Below, piece by piece: positions 48,601 through 59,941 of a stretch of DNA of 64,000 bases. Positions within the stretch are counted from its first letter, which is position 1; each line of letters begins with the position of its first letter. Origin of the DNA: Rhodotorula mucilaginosa (Eukaryota; Basidiomycota; Microbotryomycetes; Sporidiobolales; Sporidiobolaceae). A program made the translations under genes and the position numbers. The stretch is taken from positions 496,001 to 560,000 of the forward strand of contig CP137878.1 of assembly GCA_034406715.1 (NCBI GenBank), given 5' to 3'. The notes under the pieces are model-generated. The model was not told the origin of the DNA. It did not search any database and saw only the letters and a program-made list of their open reading frames with translations.

Positions 48601-49115
48601 TCGGCGCGTCTGCGTCGAGGGACCGTGCTGTGCTCACTTTCGTCCATGCTCGCAGAATCTGAACGATGTTTGCCAAGACGAGGAGGGACTCGTCACTTTC
48701 GAAGAGTACATGCGCTTCATGGTGAGAGAGGACCGGTCCATTCGCTCGATTCCTCAAGACGGACACTGATTGGCGTACCATCTTCAATGACTCAGACAGA
48801 GCGTCTCGAAGATCGTCCTTCTGGCGACAAGGTCCGCAGTTGCTTCCGCTCCATAGCCGGCGAAAAGGTGCGCTCGACAGCCCACCCCCCACACGGATAG
48901 CTTGAGCTACACAGACTGATACGATGCCACTTTTGCAGGGTTATATGACGGAACTCGACTTGACGCGCTTGCAGCTGCCCCCTCATGCGCTGCGCTTCCT
49001 CCAAGAGCACATGCCGCCTTGCAGCGCACCGCCCGCGTGCAACGGTCAGGAGGACCCTGCCGCAGCGGGCGACGTGTGGGACTATGAGGGCTTTCTCGAC
49101 CAGTTCCTCGAATGA
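45642..49115 (+). CDS. Alpha-actinin, actin cross-linking protein
   Basis: Cross-links actin filaments, notably at the cytokinetic ring in fungi. The start is ATG 45642. A disordered Ser/Thr-rich leader with a nine-threonine run (about 45768-45798) precedes tandem calponin-homology domains. CH1 contains [29 protein letters not shown] and [14 protein letters not shown]2 contains [20 protein letters not shown] and [21 protein letters not shown] spectrin-like coiled-coil rod follows. The C-terminus has EF-hands: [19 protein letters not shown], then [14 protein letters not shown], then the calcium-insensitive type ([19 protein letters not shown]). The stop is at 49115. About a dozen small introns are inferred; edges in the rod (47460-48430) are the weakest. 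The short rod fits fungal alpha-actinins, which have fewer spectrin repeats than animal ones. Confidence 0.91.
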
Positions 49116-49272
49116 GGCTCGGCCCGACCAATTGTATCACTCTTTACAGACATTGCTTCGTAGATTTTTTCTTCTTTCCCCCTTTCTTGCACTGCATACC
49201 TGCATGCGTCCGAGCGCTTGTTCTCTCGTTCTCGTGGCCAAGACAGGCAATTCCTACCGATACAATCTGTCT

Positions 49273-51785
49273 CTACAACATTCGTGGCGGTCGACCGTCC
49301 GTGATCGGGTGACGAGGTTTGGGGTAATCGTCATCTGTGCATGCCACAGCAGGGAAGTCAGCGCAAAGGAGCGCAGCGAAGCTGGACAAGGGAAGCGGTA
49401 CTTACAGCAGTCCTGCTCCCAATCGATACTTTGGAGATCGTTCCGGAGCCACGTCGTGTAAGCTTCCAACGAGCAAAGACCGTCTTCGTTCGTCGCACAA
49501 CCGTTGATGTGGTCCAGCGGCAGGAGGCCGTCGTTCAAAATCCAGCGGACATAACGATTTGAAGCGCTCGTTCCCGATTTTGCGAGAGAAGTTGTCGGAC
49601 AGTGCAGGACCTGCGAGTGCAGGTTGGCGCCGAACGGAGTCGTTGCTGCTGCCACGTAGGACAGGTCCTTCGGGATGTGGTCATCCGGAAGGGGAGCCGA
49701 CCGAGTGAGAGACTGGAAGCCGAGAGCGACGATAACGGCGGAGATGACTGCGCGTTGCGCGTCCGAGAAATGCGAAGATGAGTCGCGGAAAGGTAACGGA
49801 GAGCTTTCAGAGAGGGTACACACCGGTGTCGTGAGTTGCGTCGACGTAGAGATTCTGGTCTAGTGGGAAGTAGGTCTCCGTGTGTAGAGTCGAGTTGGTC
49901 GTCGTGTTGAAGTCGCTTAAAGGTTGTTGGAGGGTCCGAGCGAGCCATTCTTGCGCCCATCCCTTGCCCATAGCCGCTTGTGCCGGTTGACCGAACGCTG
50001 TGGGTACCGAGACAAGTATATTCAGCCGTGCGCTCTCTCCTCCGAGTACGAGAGCAGAGCAACCTCGTGCGTCACCCACAGTAAGAATCGAAGAACTCGA
50101 TGTCGTGCGCGTATTCGAAGCCTCGCCATTCCTCCTCTGTGAAGATGGAGCAGAACGCCGATCCGCCGAGCGAGACGAGCTCGTATGCGCACAAGAGTTG
50201 CATCTGGATAGAGATCAAGTCAGCAGGGTGGAGAAACGGCAGCACGACGACTACTCGAGGACCGGCGCGGCAGACTTACGTCGAAAAGGTGCTCGTGCGT
50301 CAACGTGACGCCCTCGATCTGAGCTTGTACACGCGGCAGCGCTGCGTCGAGGTAACGCTCGACCCACTTCCGCTTCTTGGTGTGACCGTCCGTGAGACGC
50401 CCGTCGCCGGCGTTCGGACAGGTCATGTACGGCGCGAGGGTGTTGTTGAACCGCGGCGCTTCGACCGTGATGAGCTGATGATATTGGTCCTCGAAGGGGA
50501 CTGCCCGGAATGGATACAATCGTCAGACACGAGCAATCTTGTTTGCTACGACAGCAGGCACGCGCGAGGAGCCCAAAAGACTCACTGCCAAAGAACCCGG
50601 CGGCAAAATTGAGCGCCGACTTGACCATGCGGTCCTGGCTCTCGGTGCGGAAGACCGGTCGTTGCCCTTCTTTCAGCAACCCGCCATACTTTGCCCTGAA
50701 CGAGGCGCCGAGGTTGAAGAGTTGCTGTCGCCCAAAGGGCGTCAGGATCTCGAGACCGAGCGGGTTCTCCCAGCCGTTCAGGAAGGTGAGGTTGCCAGAG
50801 CTGTCGACGGCAAGAGCGAAAGAAACGAGTCAGAGAGATCTGTGCGTCGATTGCCACGTACACGGCTGCGGAGGAGCTCACGCTTTGAACCCATTGACGC
50901 CGACGACTTCCTCTGCGAACCGGCTCACGCCTGTTCCGGTCGTCGGATAGCGGGCGCCATGACTGTGAAAAAAACATGTATCGCAATCAGTCTCGAGACG
51001 CGGGACCCGGACGAAAGCGAGCCCGTACCGGTGCAGCAACTGGACCTGTTGGACGGTACATCCCTCGGGGACTTGCGCGGTACCCTTGAGGCCAAAGTTG
51101 ACTGTTCGCCACGGCGAGAGGTTGCCGAGGTGATGCAGAATATTGAACTGGTCGTAACAAAAGAGGTTCATTCGGTCAGGGGAAACGGTCGGAAAGCAAG
51201 GCGCCCCTTTTTTTCCGCACCTGTTTCGAGTCGAGGTCTGCGGGAGGTGCGATGGGTGAGGTATCATAGTAGGAAGGGTACGAAGTCGCTGCTGCCATCG
51301 CTTCAGTTCCCTGTTCGCCCAAACAAACAAAATCAGTTCCTCCTCCTCATGAGACGCTGCTCGGGGAAAAAAGAGAGACTCACCGTCGGAGTCGGACCGG
51401 CGTATCCGACCTGGTCCTGCCCAGGGAATCCAGGATCTCTATTCCTGCATCGGTCCCGTGCGCTGGACCCCCCTCCGAGTGCGAGCCAGAGGACGACGGC
51501 GATGAACGAAGCGATGATCAAACTCGCCACGGCCCATCGGAGTCTAGCGTAAGCCGTTTCGCCATCATCCAAGCTTTCATCTCCTGACAGCGGCTGCTGC
51601 TGCTGCTGCTCTACGTCGGCCTCGTCGTCGTCGTCGTCGTTGTTGGGTCGGCGAGGTTGACGGTGTCGGCGAGCACCCGAGGGAGCAGCAGACTGAGTGG
51701 CAGGATGCGGGAGCAGCGGTGATGTCGCATCCACTTCAGAGTAGTCGGTATCGAGTGCAGCAGCGTCTCCACTCCGGCGCGGCAT
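49273..51785 (-). CDS. Membrane-anchored histidine acid phosphatase (phytase/HAP family)
   Basis: Extracytoplasmic phosphomonoesterase. The start is ATG 51785 (MPRRSGDAAALDTDY). The cytoplasmic N-terminus has a poly-Asp and poly-Gln run, and one transmembrane helix (WAVASLIIASFIAVVLWLAL) makes this a type II membrane protein rather than a simple secreted phytase. The catalytic RHGARYP motif is completed across an intron (QLLHR joined to HGARYPTTG near 51010-50960). Downstream are NPLGLEILTPFGRQQLFNLG and the conserved RTESQDRMVKSALNFAAGFFG. The second catalytic motif VDATHDTV is also split by an intron. Cysteines (CPNAGDG, CATNEDGLCSLE) fit the family disulphides. A last small exon ends PPRML at 49273; without that splice the frame stops at 49254. 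It lies 160 bp downstream of UreG on the same strand. Confidence 0.86.
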
Positions 51786-51945
51786 CTCCTCTGTATTTCG
51801 ACGATGGCAGACAACGAAGCCGACGGCAATCTTGTGGTGCCCGACTCGACAAGTCTCGGAATCTCCAGACACATAGAGACGATTATTGCAAAAGTCGCGA
51901 CATTGTTACAGACACAAGCGCGGAAATATAGCACAGGTCCATGCA

Positions 51946-53643
51946 TCACTTTTTGCCGCCCGTGGCGCTCGTCCACGCCGCCTCGATCAACTCTGCGACG
52001 CCCTCGACTCCGTCTCCCGTCTTGACGCAAGTGAACAGCGTCGGGCCGTGGTCGCGCATCCGGTCCGCGTCGCGCTTCATCACCTCGAGCGAGGCGCCGA
52101 CGTGAGGGGCCAAGTCGGTCTGCGGGAAAATCACAGAGGGATGGAAATGTCAGTTTCGGTGAGAGACTGGGAAATGGAGAAAAGCGCACCTTGTTGATCA
52201 CGAGGAGGTCCGACTGCGACACGATAGCAGCAGCAGTTCGGGTCAGAACGAGACTGCCTCGGCCGGTAAAAGAGGGGACGAGCACGACGCACCTGAGAAA
52301 CGCCGGGACCGCCCTTTCGGGGAATCTTCTCGCCTGCGATTTGTTTTTGTTCATGCCAGTCAGCTTGCCGTCACGCTAATGTTCTTGACGGAGCGCTCAC
52401 CCTGAGCAACGTCACTGTTTCGGGGTGCGACAGACAAGCAATCAATATCATACAACGAGCTTTGGCTGAGGAGGGATTAAACTCACATCACGTAGATGAT
52501 CTAGAGTGATGTGTGGCAACACAAGCGATGTCAGCACGTGCTGACCCAAGAATTGCATCGCGACACAACTCGAGTCGACTCGACTCACATAGTCTGCCAG
52601 TTCGCGCGAGTAGTTGGCCGCGAGGTTGTCGCCTCCCGATTCGACAAAGAGCATCTCGCACCCGTACGCGGCTTGCAACTCTTCAAGGGCACCGAGGTTC
52701 GCACTGATGTCCTCTCTGTACGTACGCGTGCGCGCACAGAAGGGTGTTCGGTCAAGGTTCCGCGCGCAAGACCTCGAGGCGAGACGAGGTGTGGGTGGAT
52801 GATGAGGGTTTGCTTACCGGATCGCCGCGTGAGGGCAACCGCCTGGCACATGTGCAAGGGATCCGAGGGCGCGGGGTCAGCCAATAAATAATGCACGGTC
52901 ACGGCGGTACGAGGAGGGAGGCGAAGGCGCGCTGCCGTACCCGTCTCGATCGCGCGGATCCTTCCCTTGTCCGAGAGCGCTTCATGCCGGATCAGGAACT
53001 CTTGGTCCTCGCGAGTGAAAATGTCGTTCGTGACGACCGCTGTATCCCCGAAGGTGTGCTGGTCTGTCAGGAACTAGAGCGCGAGGGGGGAGAAGCGAGG
53101 GAGGGAAAGATTACGGACCAATGTTGTGCGAGTCGCGGAAGTGGCGGCAGAGAGCGAGAGTGAGGGCAGTCTTGCCCGAGCCGACGGGTCTGTACGCAAC
53201 GTGACAGGGTTCAGTCTCTGGCAGCGGGATAGATTCGAACAGAGAAGCTGGCTGACCCTCCGATTCCGATCGTGAACCCTCGCTCGGTCCAGTTGCGCCC
53301 GGAAAAGTTTGGCATGTCGCGCTCAGTGAACTTGCCTGTTGATCATAGTGCCTTACGTCAGTCCGCCACGCCTCCACGCTACAGTAGCGACATCCATCGC
53401 AGCCGATGTGGGGTCCTTTTTCGACTCCTGTTGGCGCACTGTGTGTCCCCACATAGCGGTGATTCTGCGCAAGGCGGACTGACCTGGGTGTTCCATGAGT
53501 TCGTGCGTGTGTCCGTGCTCCTGCGCTCCGTGGTCGTGCGAGTGCGAGTGCTGGTGTTGGTGGTCATGGTCGTGAGAGTGCGCAGCCCGCGAGGCGACTC
53601 CTCCGAGGGCAGGCGCCGGGATGAACTGGGCGGTCGGGGCCAT
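51946..53643 (-). CDS. Urease accessory GTPase UreG
   Basis: SIMIBI-class GTPase that delivers nickel to urease together with UreD and UreF. The start is ATG 53643. The N-terminus has a striking His/Asp-rich stretch ([18 protein letters not shown]), a likely metal-binding tail that may stand in for the UreE chaperone many fungi lack. The GTPase follows: [17 protein letters not shown] (P-loop), [30 protein letters not shown] (the Cys-Pro-His nickel site), [37 protein letters not shown] and [20 protein letters not shown]. The stop is at 51946-51948. At least seven small introns interrupt the gene. Presence of UreG fits the urease-positive physiology typical of basidiomycete yeasts. It is divergent from the SLC35 gene with 379 bp between starts. 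Confidence 0.94.
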
Positions 53644-54022
53644 TTGCTTTGGTATTCGTCAAGAGGTTAGTCGCTCTGCAGACACTGCTGGTGCGTGCGG
53701 GTGCAAAGAGCTCAGAGCTCCGCTTCTTCCGCCGCGGCCGTCTTGGCCGCGTCTCATCATCTCCGCGGAGTTTGCATCTGTGTCCGACAACATGCAGCCG
53801 GCAGACGGTGTATCATGCATTTTCTCTGCAATGAATGTGTACTCTCTATCTACCTATCACGGGGAAAATCGAGGCGGATTGCGAGACGCGGGCATTTAAA
53901 TTTTTGTCGCGTCGCCAGGGCGTCGCGGCGTGTCCCAACCTCTTGATCCTCCGCTGCCGCCGCTATACTAGCACCCGAGAGTGACCGCCGACACGGCTAG
54001 CCCGACAGAAAACACGCCGACC
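53644..54022. promoter_or_regulatory. 379-bp divergent promoter region (UreG / SLC35)
   Basis: Upstream DNA for both genes. No GATA cluster or other element is clear enough to call; short open frames here have no signature. Confidence 0.5.
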
Positions 54023-55891
54023 ATGAGCGACAAGATCACGCTCCAGAACCTTTCGGCCGAACAGGAGGCGGACCGCCTTCTCGCCGAGGAGGATGAAGCG
54101 AGCAGGAACAACGTCCTCCGCGACGGCTTACAGCAACTCGAAGAGGAGGAGAACTTGCCTCCACCCGCAACTCAGAACCAGACAGCCGCGGTCAGTCTAT
54201 AGCTCTCGCTATCCGAGTCCTCGTCCTCTTCCCGTCGCTGCCACGCCCCCTGTCTCCCGATCCGCCTGCCCAATCTCGCCTCGCATCAGCGAGTGAAGCA
54301 TGGCATACGACTCGGGGTCACACAAAGCAGATGTACGACTATAGTCCGAAGCGAAAAAAAGCTGACGAGTCGAAGTGTGCCACGCAGGTGAAACGCATCC
54401 ACCCGGCTCCCATCATCGCAATCTGGATCGCCTTGTCGTCGGCCGTGATCCTGATGAATGCCTGGATCCTCTCGCCGAAAGGAGAAGGAGATGGTGGCCT
54501 CGGCTTCCCATACCCGATCTTCTTGACCGTGCGTCCCCACCGGTGAAACGGGGGAAACGAAACGTTGATTCGAGTTCGTGATGAAACAGACCACTCACCT
54601 CATCTACGCCACGATCGGGACTCGGCTCATGCGACGATTCACGCACTTGATTGACGGCGTAGACAACATCGACATGACCTGGGACCGGTGGTACAAGAAC
54701 GTGAGGAGGCACTTTGCTTCTTGCGACCTCGCATCCGCTGACGCTCTCCGTTCATCCGCTATAGATCGTTCCGATCGGCTTGCTGTTCTCAGCTTCCCTT
54801 ATCTTTTCAAACCTGGCATATTTGAGCCTCGGAGTATCGTTTATTCAGATGTAGGGACGATCTCGGCGCGGTGGCGAAGTAAGAACGACAAAAAAAACAC
54901 CGTACTGACCCCGTGCCTTCCGCAGGCTCAAGGCGTTCACTTCCGTCGCGGTCCTCCTCATGTCGGTCGCCATGGGCCTCGACTCTTTCAACCGTCGCAA
55001 GGCCATCGTCGTCCTCGCCATCTCCTTCGGAGTCGCCCTCGCCTCGTACGGAGAACTTAACTTTGTCTTCAGCGGCTTCATCTTCCAGTGCTTCGGAATC
55101 GTCTTCGAGGCGACTAGGCTCGTCGCGATTCAGAAACTGCTCCAGGGAATGCGCATGGACCCGGTCCGTCTCCTGCTTTTTTGGCGCTCGGAAAGAATGC
55201 GCCCACTCACCATTTTGCAATTTCGTTTCGCTCGGTTCGAATACAGCTCGTCTCCCTGTACTACTACGCTCCTGTATGTTCTCTTTCATACCTCTACCTT
55301 TGATCTTATCATCAGACGATACCTGAAGCACAGTTTCTTAACTGACCCCTCCAAATCATCTCTCACAGGTCTGCGCGTGCTTCAACGCCCTCCTCGTCCC
55401 TATTTTCGAAGGCTGGGCGCCGTTCGAAGAGGTGCTCCCGCGCGTCGGAGTCATCACGCTCATCCTCAACTGCAGCGTCGCCCTGTGCCTCAACATCAGC
55501 GTCGTGTTCCTGATCGGTTGCGCGAGCTCGCTCGTCTTGACCCTCTCCGGTGCGTTGTCCGATATCGCGATCCTTTGCGTTGAATATAGTTCCTCCCAGT
55601 ATGTTGAACTCACAATGCATGTAATGGCGTGGATACGGACAGGTGTCTTGAAGGACATTCTCCTCGTCACCGGTTCGGTCGTCCTCTTCGGCTCCCCGGT
55701 CACTTTCGTCCAGGTCCGTCTGGGCAAGAGCTTCCATTCCGACGTCGAGTACGCGCAACTGACACTCTTCTGCACCTCGCGCACAGCTGGTCGGCTACTC
55801 GATCGCACTGGCTGGACTCTTTGTCTTCAAGACTTCGCCCGAAGTGTTGGCAGGCTACCTTGCGCAGCTCAAAGCTCTCGTCGGCCGATGA
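54023..55891 (+). CDS. SLC35/TPT-family nucleotide-sugar or phosphate-sugar transporter
   Basis: Multi-pass Golgi/ER membrane transporter of the drug/metabolite superfamily. The start is ATG 54023 (MSDKITLQNLSAEQEAD), after a short hydrophilic cytoplasmic tail. Helix 1 is HPAPIIAIWIALSSAVILMN followed by the family-typical FPYPIFLT. Later exons read IGLLFSASLIFSNLAYL and the hallmark SFIQMLKAFTSVAVLL. Then come FGVALASYGELNFVFSGF, EATRLVAIQKLLQG, LVSLYYYAPVCA and a C-terminal bundle ending VGYSIALAGLFVFKT. The stop is TGA 55889-55891. About seven introns were inferred from phase and helix continuity. These blocks match the fungal DUF/TPT group near GDP-mannose and triose-phosphate translocators. 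The transported sugar cannot be named from sequence. The gene is convergent with the membrane protein that follows. Confidence 0.87.
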
Positions 55892-56115
55892 TGATCACGC
55901 GAGTGCGCGTGCCCGGAAGAGGGGTGTGTTAGACGGGGGGAGAGGGTCATGCAATTCGGGCTTGAATTCGGTACTCGTTGATCCGAGGGGGAGAAAAACT
56001 ATAACACGAAATGGACGTTTCTATGATCTCACAGCCGCGACTTTGGGGCCCAAATCGAAAGTATGCATAGACTACAAGAACTGCAGTATGTTTCGCTGAG
56101 GAGAGTATCTCGACC

Positions 56116-57927
56116 TCAGACAAGGCGACTGCTGCGGGTGGCGACATCTTCCGGATCCGATTCGACCGATTTCGTCGGCTCGCCCGGCGGAGCGACGAAC
56201 TCGGCATCAACGACAGTGACTGTCGAGTCTCGCGCCGCCGATGTTGCAGCATCGTCTCGAGTGACCGCCCGAGACACAGGAACCTCCTGCATCTCGGGCT
56301 CTTCTTCTGCTCGCCCCGTCCCAAGCCCGGCTGCTGCGGCAGGAGGCACCTCGAGTTCGGCGTGAACCGAATATCCTCGATGTCGCCCATGGAGGAACTT
56401 GGGCCCACTCTGCGGCGGCTCGACGCCCGCTCCGGTCCCGCACGGTCCGATTGGGTCGCTATCTCGCCGGCGGATCAGGTTCGGAACGACGAGCGTCGCA
56501 TAGTTGTCGCGCCACCAGATCCGTTCGCGCTTGAGGGACCGATGAGCGTGCCAGTAGGAGAGGAGGCTCCAGATGATGCCCCAGATGAAGATCATCGAGA
56601 TGCAGAGGCCGAACCCGACATCGAGGCTGTATGGTGGGCGGCGAGGTTAGCATCTCGTCCGTCATTGAAAGCCCAAACTCAAAGGCACTCACGTGGTCGT
56701 CCAGTCAACGGCAGCAACTGCCCCGATAAAGACCGCCATCCCGAACGTCCAGAGCACAGTCTGCCACCACATCAGATCGCGAAAAGGCGGCGAAGCGGCG
56801 TATCTGACGAGGTTTAAAAAACATCAGTTCAAGCGGGCGCGGTCCCTTTTCGGTCTTGCCAGGGCACATTTACCTCGCTTGACACCGCTTGCGCCACTCG
56901 CGCCCGTGTTTAAAGTCGACGGCGCCCGTATCTTCGATGAAATAGTACACGGCCGGCTTGGTCGGCGTCTTTGGCGGATCGGACGACATCCAGAACGGGA
57001 GGTTGCGCCACGACCGGAGCGTTAAGGCAAAGATGATGCCGACTGGGGCGACGAGCATCGGAAAACTGAAGAGGAAGAAGGAGTAGAGCGGGATGGCGGG
57101 GGCGACGGCGAGGGGGATGGCGAAGAAGAACAGGGCGATCGTGTACGTGTGCATCATAAAGTCCATGTGCCTGTTCCACAGTAAGGTCAGTAGTCGTCAA
57201 AGGGAGACATTCCGGCCCGAGGTCTTTGTAGGAACTGACCACCAGGAGCGCGGCATCTTCTTCATCAGGCGATTCTTCCCGGCCGGCTCAAACGCTGGGT
57301 CCGCCACGAACGGATAATACAGCGGTCCGTACTTGACACGGTGACGGGTGACTGTAACGCGGCGTGCACATTCCAAGGTCAGTTCTTTGCTCCCGCGCGC
57401 CGATGGATTACCGGTAGAATACTCACGCCGCCACACGCGAATCGGGGCGTCGAAACAGCTCGAAACGCCGAGTGCGGCCGACCCGATACCGATCAGCTCT
57501 TCGTCCGAGATCTTGGTGTCTGCGAGGAGGCTTCCCGCGTCAGGGTTATGATCCCCTGTGTGCATTGGAAAGAGAAAAGCGTACAGATTTGGGTAGGGTA
57601 GTAAATCATCTGTTCGCGCGCCAAGAGTTAGCCCCTTTGAATCACACCAGATGCCCCTGAACCGCTCGAACTTACGCATGGTACCGCGACGTTGCAAAAG
57701 ATGACAAAGATGGCGTAGAGGAACGGTCCTCGCAATGAAAAGTGAAAAGTGTCGAGTCGCGGCGGATGGTCCGGATTGAGGATGACCGTTTCCCTCGCTC
57801 CGACCGTGCTCGGAGTCGTGCTTCGACTTTGTTCCTCGGCGTCGTACTCTGTTGCTTCCTCGGGGGCGGTAGCCTCGAGCGTGGTGGCGGTCGTCTGTCG
57901 CTCTCGAGAAGGCTCATTCGTCGACAT
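56116..57927 (-). CDS. Conserved-looking multi-pass membrane protein of unknown function
   Basis: I do not recognise the family. The start is ATG 57927 (MSTNEPSRERQTTAT). A hydrophilic N-terminus of about 60 residues leads to a first helix (GPFLYAIFVIFCNVAVPC). Exons then join to DEELIGIGSAALGVSS, LTRHRVKYGPLYYPFV and KKMPRSWWHMDFMMHTYTI. Next comes a hydrophobic pair (IALFFFAIPLAVAPAIPLYS, FFLFSFPMLVAPVGIIFALT), an amphipathic loop with WRNLPFWMSSDPP, and two further helices (VLWTFGMAVFIGAVAAVDW, GLCISMIFIWGIIWSLLSYW). About five to six transmembrane segments result. The C-terminus is a disordered Glu/Pro/Ala-rich tail ending RSSRLV. Introns were placed by phase. There is no signal for transport or catalysis. 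It is divergent from another orphan membrane protein. Confidence 0.7.
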
Positions 57928-58635
57928 TTGAGAGCGCCCGGACGGATCGCTCGTTGCGCGTGAGTCTTGCGACTTGGTTGCGGTCTCTGCGTGAGCCTAG
58001 ACAGTCTTCGACTCGGATGCCAGGTCGTCCGAGAGTAGCTTCTCCCAAAGCTCTCTTCGAGGTTCTGCGACGCTCGCCGCGTCCGGCTCTCGTGGCGATG
58101 ACGTAACTCGCGGAGTTCAACTCTCGCTCTCCGCGCGCGCGCCCATTTCCGGGGCTGAGCGCGGTGAGCTCGGCTACAGGAGCCGCTCTATATGCACAGG
58201 TGGCACCTCCTGAGTTGAGCAGGCGCTCCTTTTGCCCGGCCAGTGCATAGACTGCCTAAGGCCCTATGCGCGCTGCTCCTCGGAAGCTCGCCGGAACGTG
58301 GAAGAGCTGCCGTGCGCGGCACGGACGCGGCTCCGCTGTGGCCGACTTTGGGATCGTCATGAGTAATCTGATCAGTGTCCTTAGTAAACTACCGCGGTTA
58401 GTCTCTCTCAGCCACCAGTTGCTGCCCGCATCTCTTTACTCTGCTCCCAGCTCTCGTCAAGGTCACGTACCCGCGCTACACATACGCGCGAGAGAGACGA
58501 CGTGTTAGCTGAGAGGCGCCACCTTCCTCAACCTTCTCCTCGGCTCCGATCACCGACTCGCACAACAACCAACCGCCTCCTCTTTGCCCCCGCCGCGTTC
58601 CCTTGTGCTCGACGCTAGAGCCGACACTGCACGCC
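57928..58635. promoter_or_regulatory. 708-bp divergent intergenic region between two orphan membrane-protein genes
   Basis: Upstream DNA for both genes. A short alternating CG run (CGCGCGCGC) lies near 58134. No gene or longer repeat is seen. Confidence 0.5.
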
Positions 58636-59941
58636 ATGCCGCACGCACAAGACCGCTACGCGACGCCGATCCCGCTTCCAAAGAGTCGACCGGGATGGCC
58701 AAAGATTTGGGGATTCGACCTCGGCGAGCTGAGCTTCTCCGCATTCAGCTCGAAAGCCATGTTCGACAAGCGCTGGCACCTCCGGAGAGAACGCTTCAGT
58801 ACGTCGCGTCTGGTCCGGCAGCTTCCCGTGAGGTGAGGCGAGGCGACGAGGATAGATTCCGCTGACTCGCGCTACTCTCCTTTTTCCCCACCCGTCCCAG
58901 TCGCCTACCAGGCAGCGATGATGATCTGCCTTGCGGCAGAGTGCACAGCAACGTACTCGCTCTCAAAGTGTGCGTTTTTACTTCTCCCGCAACTTGGCGG
59001 GATCTGGAGCAGCTTGGCAAATCTGACCAGGCGGGCGTTCTTGGCTCGAACAGACGAGGACTTGCAAGACCATGTCGAGGACCGCTTCGCGCCGGCACAT
59101 CTCTACAACAACGACATTATCGACATGCAGATCACGACCATCGTGCTCTGCGTTGCCGTCGCATGCCTCTACGGTGCCGACTTCTTCTTGTGAGTCTGAG
59201 CATCCGCTTTTCGCGCGCCTTCCTCCGCTGCACCTCGCTGACAATGGCGGTCCGCTCCTCCCACACAGCCTTCTCCAATTCCCGCGCCGAAGGTATCCCC
59301 TCTGGTACCAACGTACGAAAGAGTTCTTTGCCATCACCATCACTTGTGGCGTCTTTGCCGCCGCTCTCGGCTCCACGGTACGCTCAGAGTCGATCTCTCT
59401 TGCGCGCGTAGCTGCGGAACAACGCTGATCAGGTCTCTCGACGTCGTGCAGATTGTCGTCGCTCGCAACAGCGCCAAGATCGAGCACGTTCCGCAAGAAG
59501 TGGCAGATGCCGCTGCTGCGTACTACTTCCGACCACCTCTGCGATACCGAGACTGGGCTGTCAACATCGCCTACGTCTGCTTGCTCTGGCCGGGCTGGAT
59601 CGCCTGTGTGATCAGGTAAGGTTTCCGCGAGAGAGAAAATCCTTCGAATTGCAGGACGTGCTGACGCCTGTTTTTCTTTTGCACGCCGTAGCACGATTCT
59701 CATGTTCCGCGCGGCAGATTGGGACCGCCTGAACGGCACCGAACCTCGCGGCGTGGTCCAAGCCGTCAAAGACGTCGCGCACCGCAGTTCGTTGACGGCG
59801 AGACCCGCCTCGGTCGATGAGCCTTTGACTGAGAGGGCGGGAGGTCGTTCGACTTCGGATTCGCTCCTGACGGACTCTGTCTCGGTCTCGATGACGGAAC
59901 AACCGGCACCGAAGAGCAAAGTAAACGAGGAGTGGGCCTAA
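58636..59941 (+). CDS. Four-helix membrane protein of unknown function
   Basis: I do not recognise the family. The start is ATG 58636 (MPHAQDRYATPIPLPKSRPG). A cytoplasmic segment of about 50 residues with a GWPKIWGFDLGEL motif precedes helix 1 (VAYQAAMMICLAAECTATYS). Helix 2 is ITTIVLCVAVACLYGADFFF, helix 3 FFAITITCGVFAAALGST, and helix 4 WAVNIAYVCLLWPGWIACVI. An intervening loop, RTDEDLQDHVEDRFAPAHLY, precedes helix 2. The C-terminal tail is Ser/Thr-rich and ends NEEWA; the stop is TAA 59939-59941. The tetraspan layout recalls MARVEL-like or other small fungal membrane proteins, but no defining motif is present. Five introns were joined by phase. Its divergent partner is another orphan membrane protein. 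Confidence 0.72.

Noticed and set aside
50955-51040. Apparent SHGARYP instead of RHGARYP in the acid phosphatase
   Set aside because: It is an intron artefact. Splicing LLHR to HGARYP restores the catalytic arginine.
55234-55244. tRNA B-box-like GGTTCGAATAC
   Set aside because: It is the end of an intron in the SLC35 gene (the acceptor is ATACAG). No A box, acceptor stem or anticodon arm can be drawn around it.
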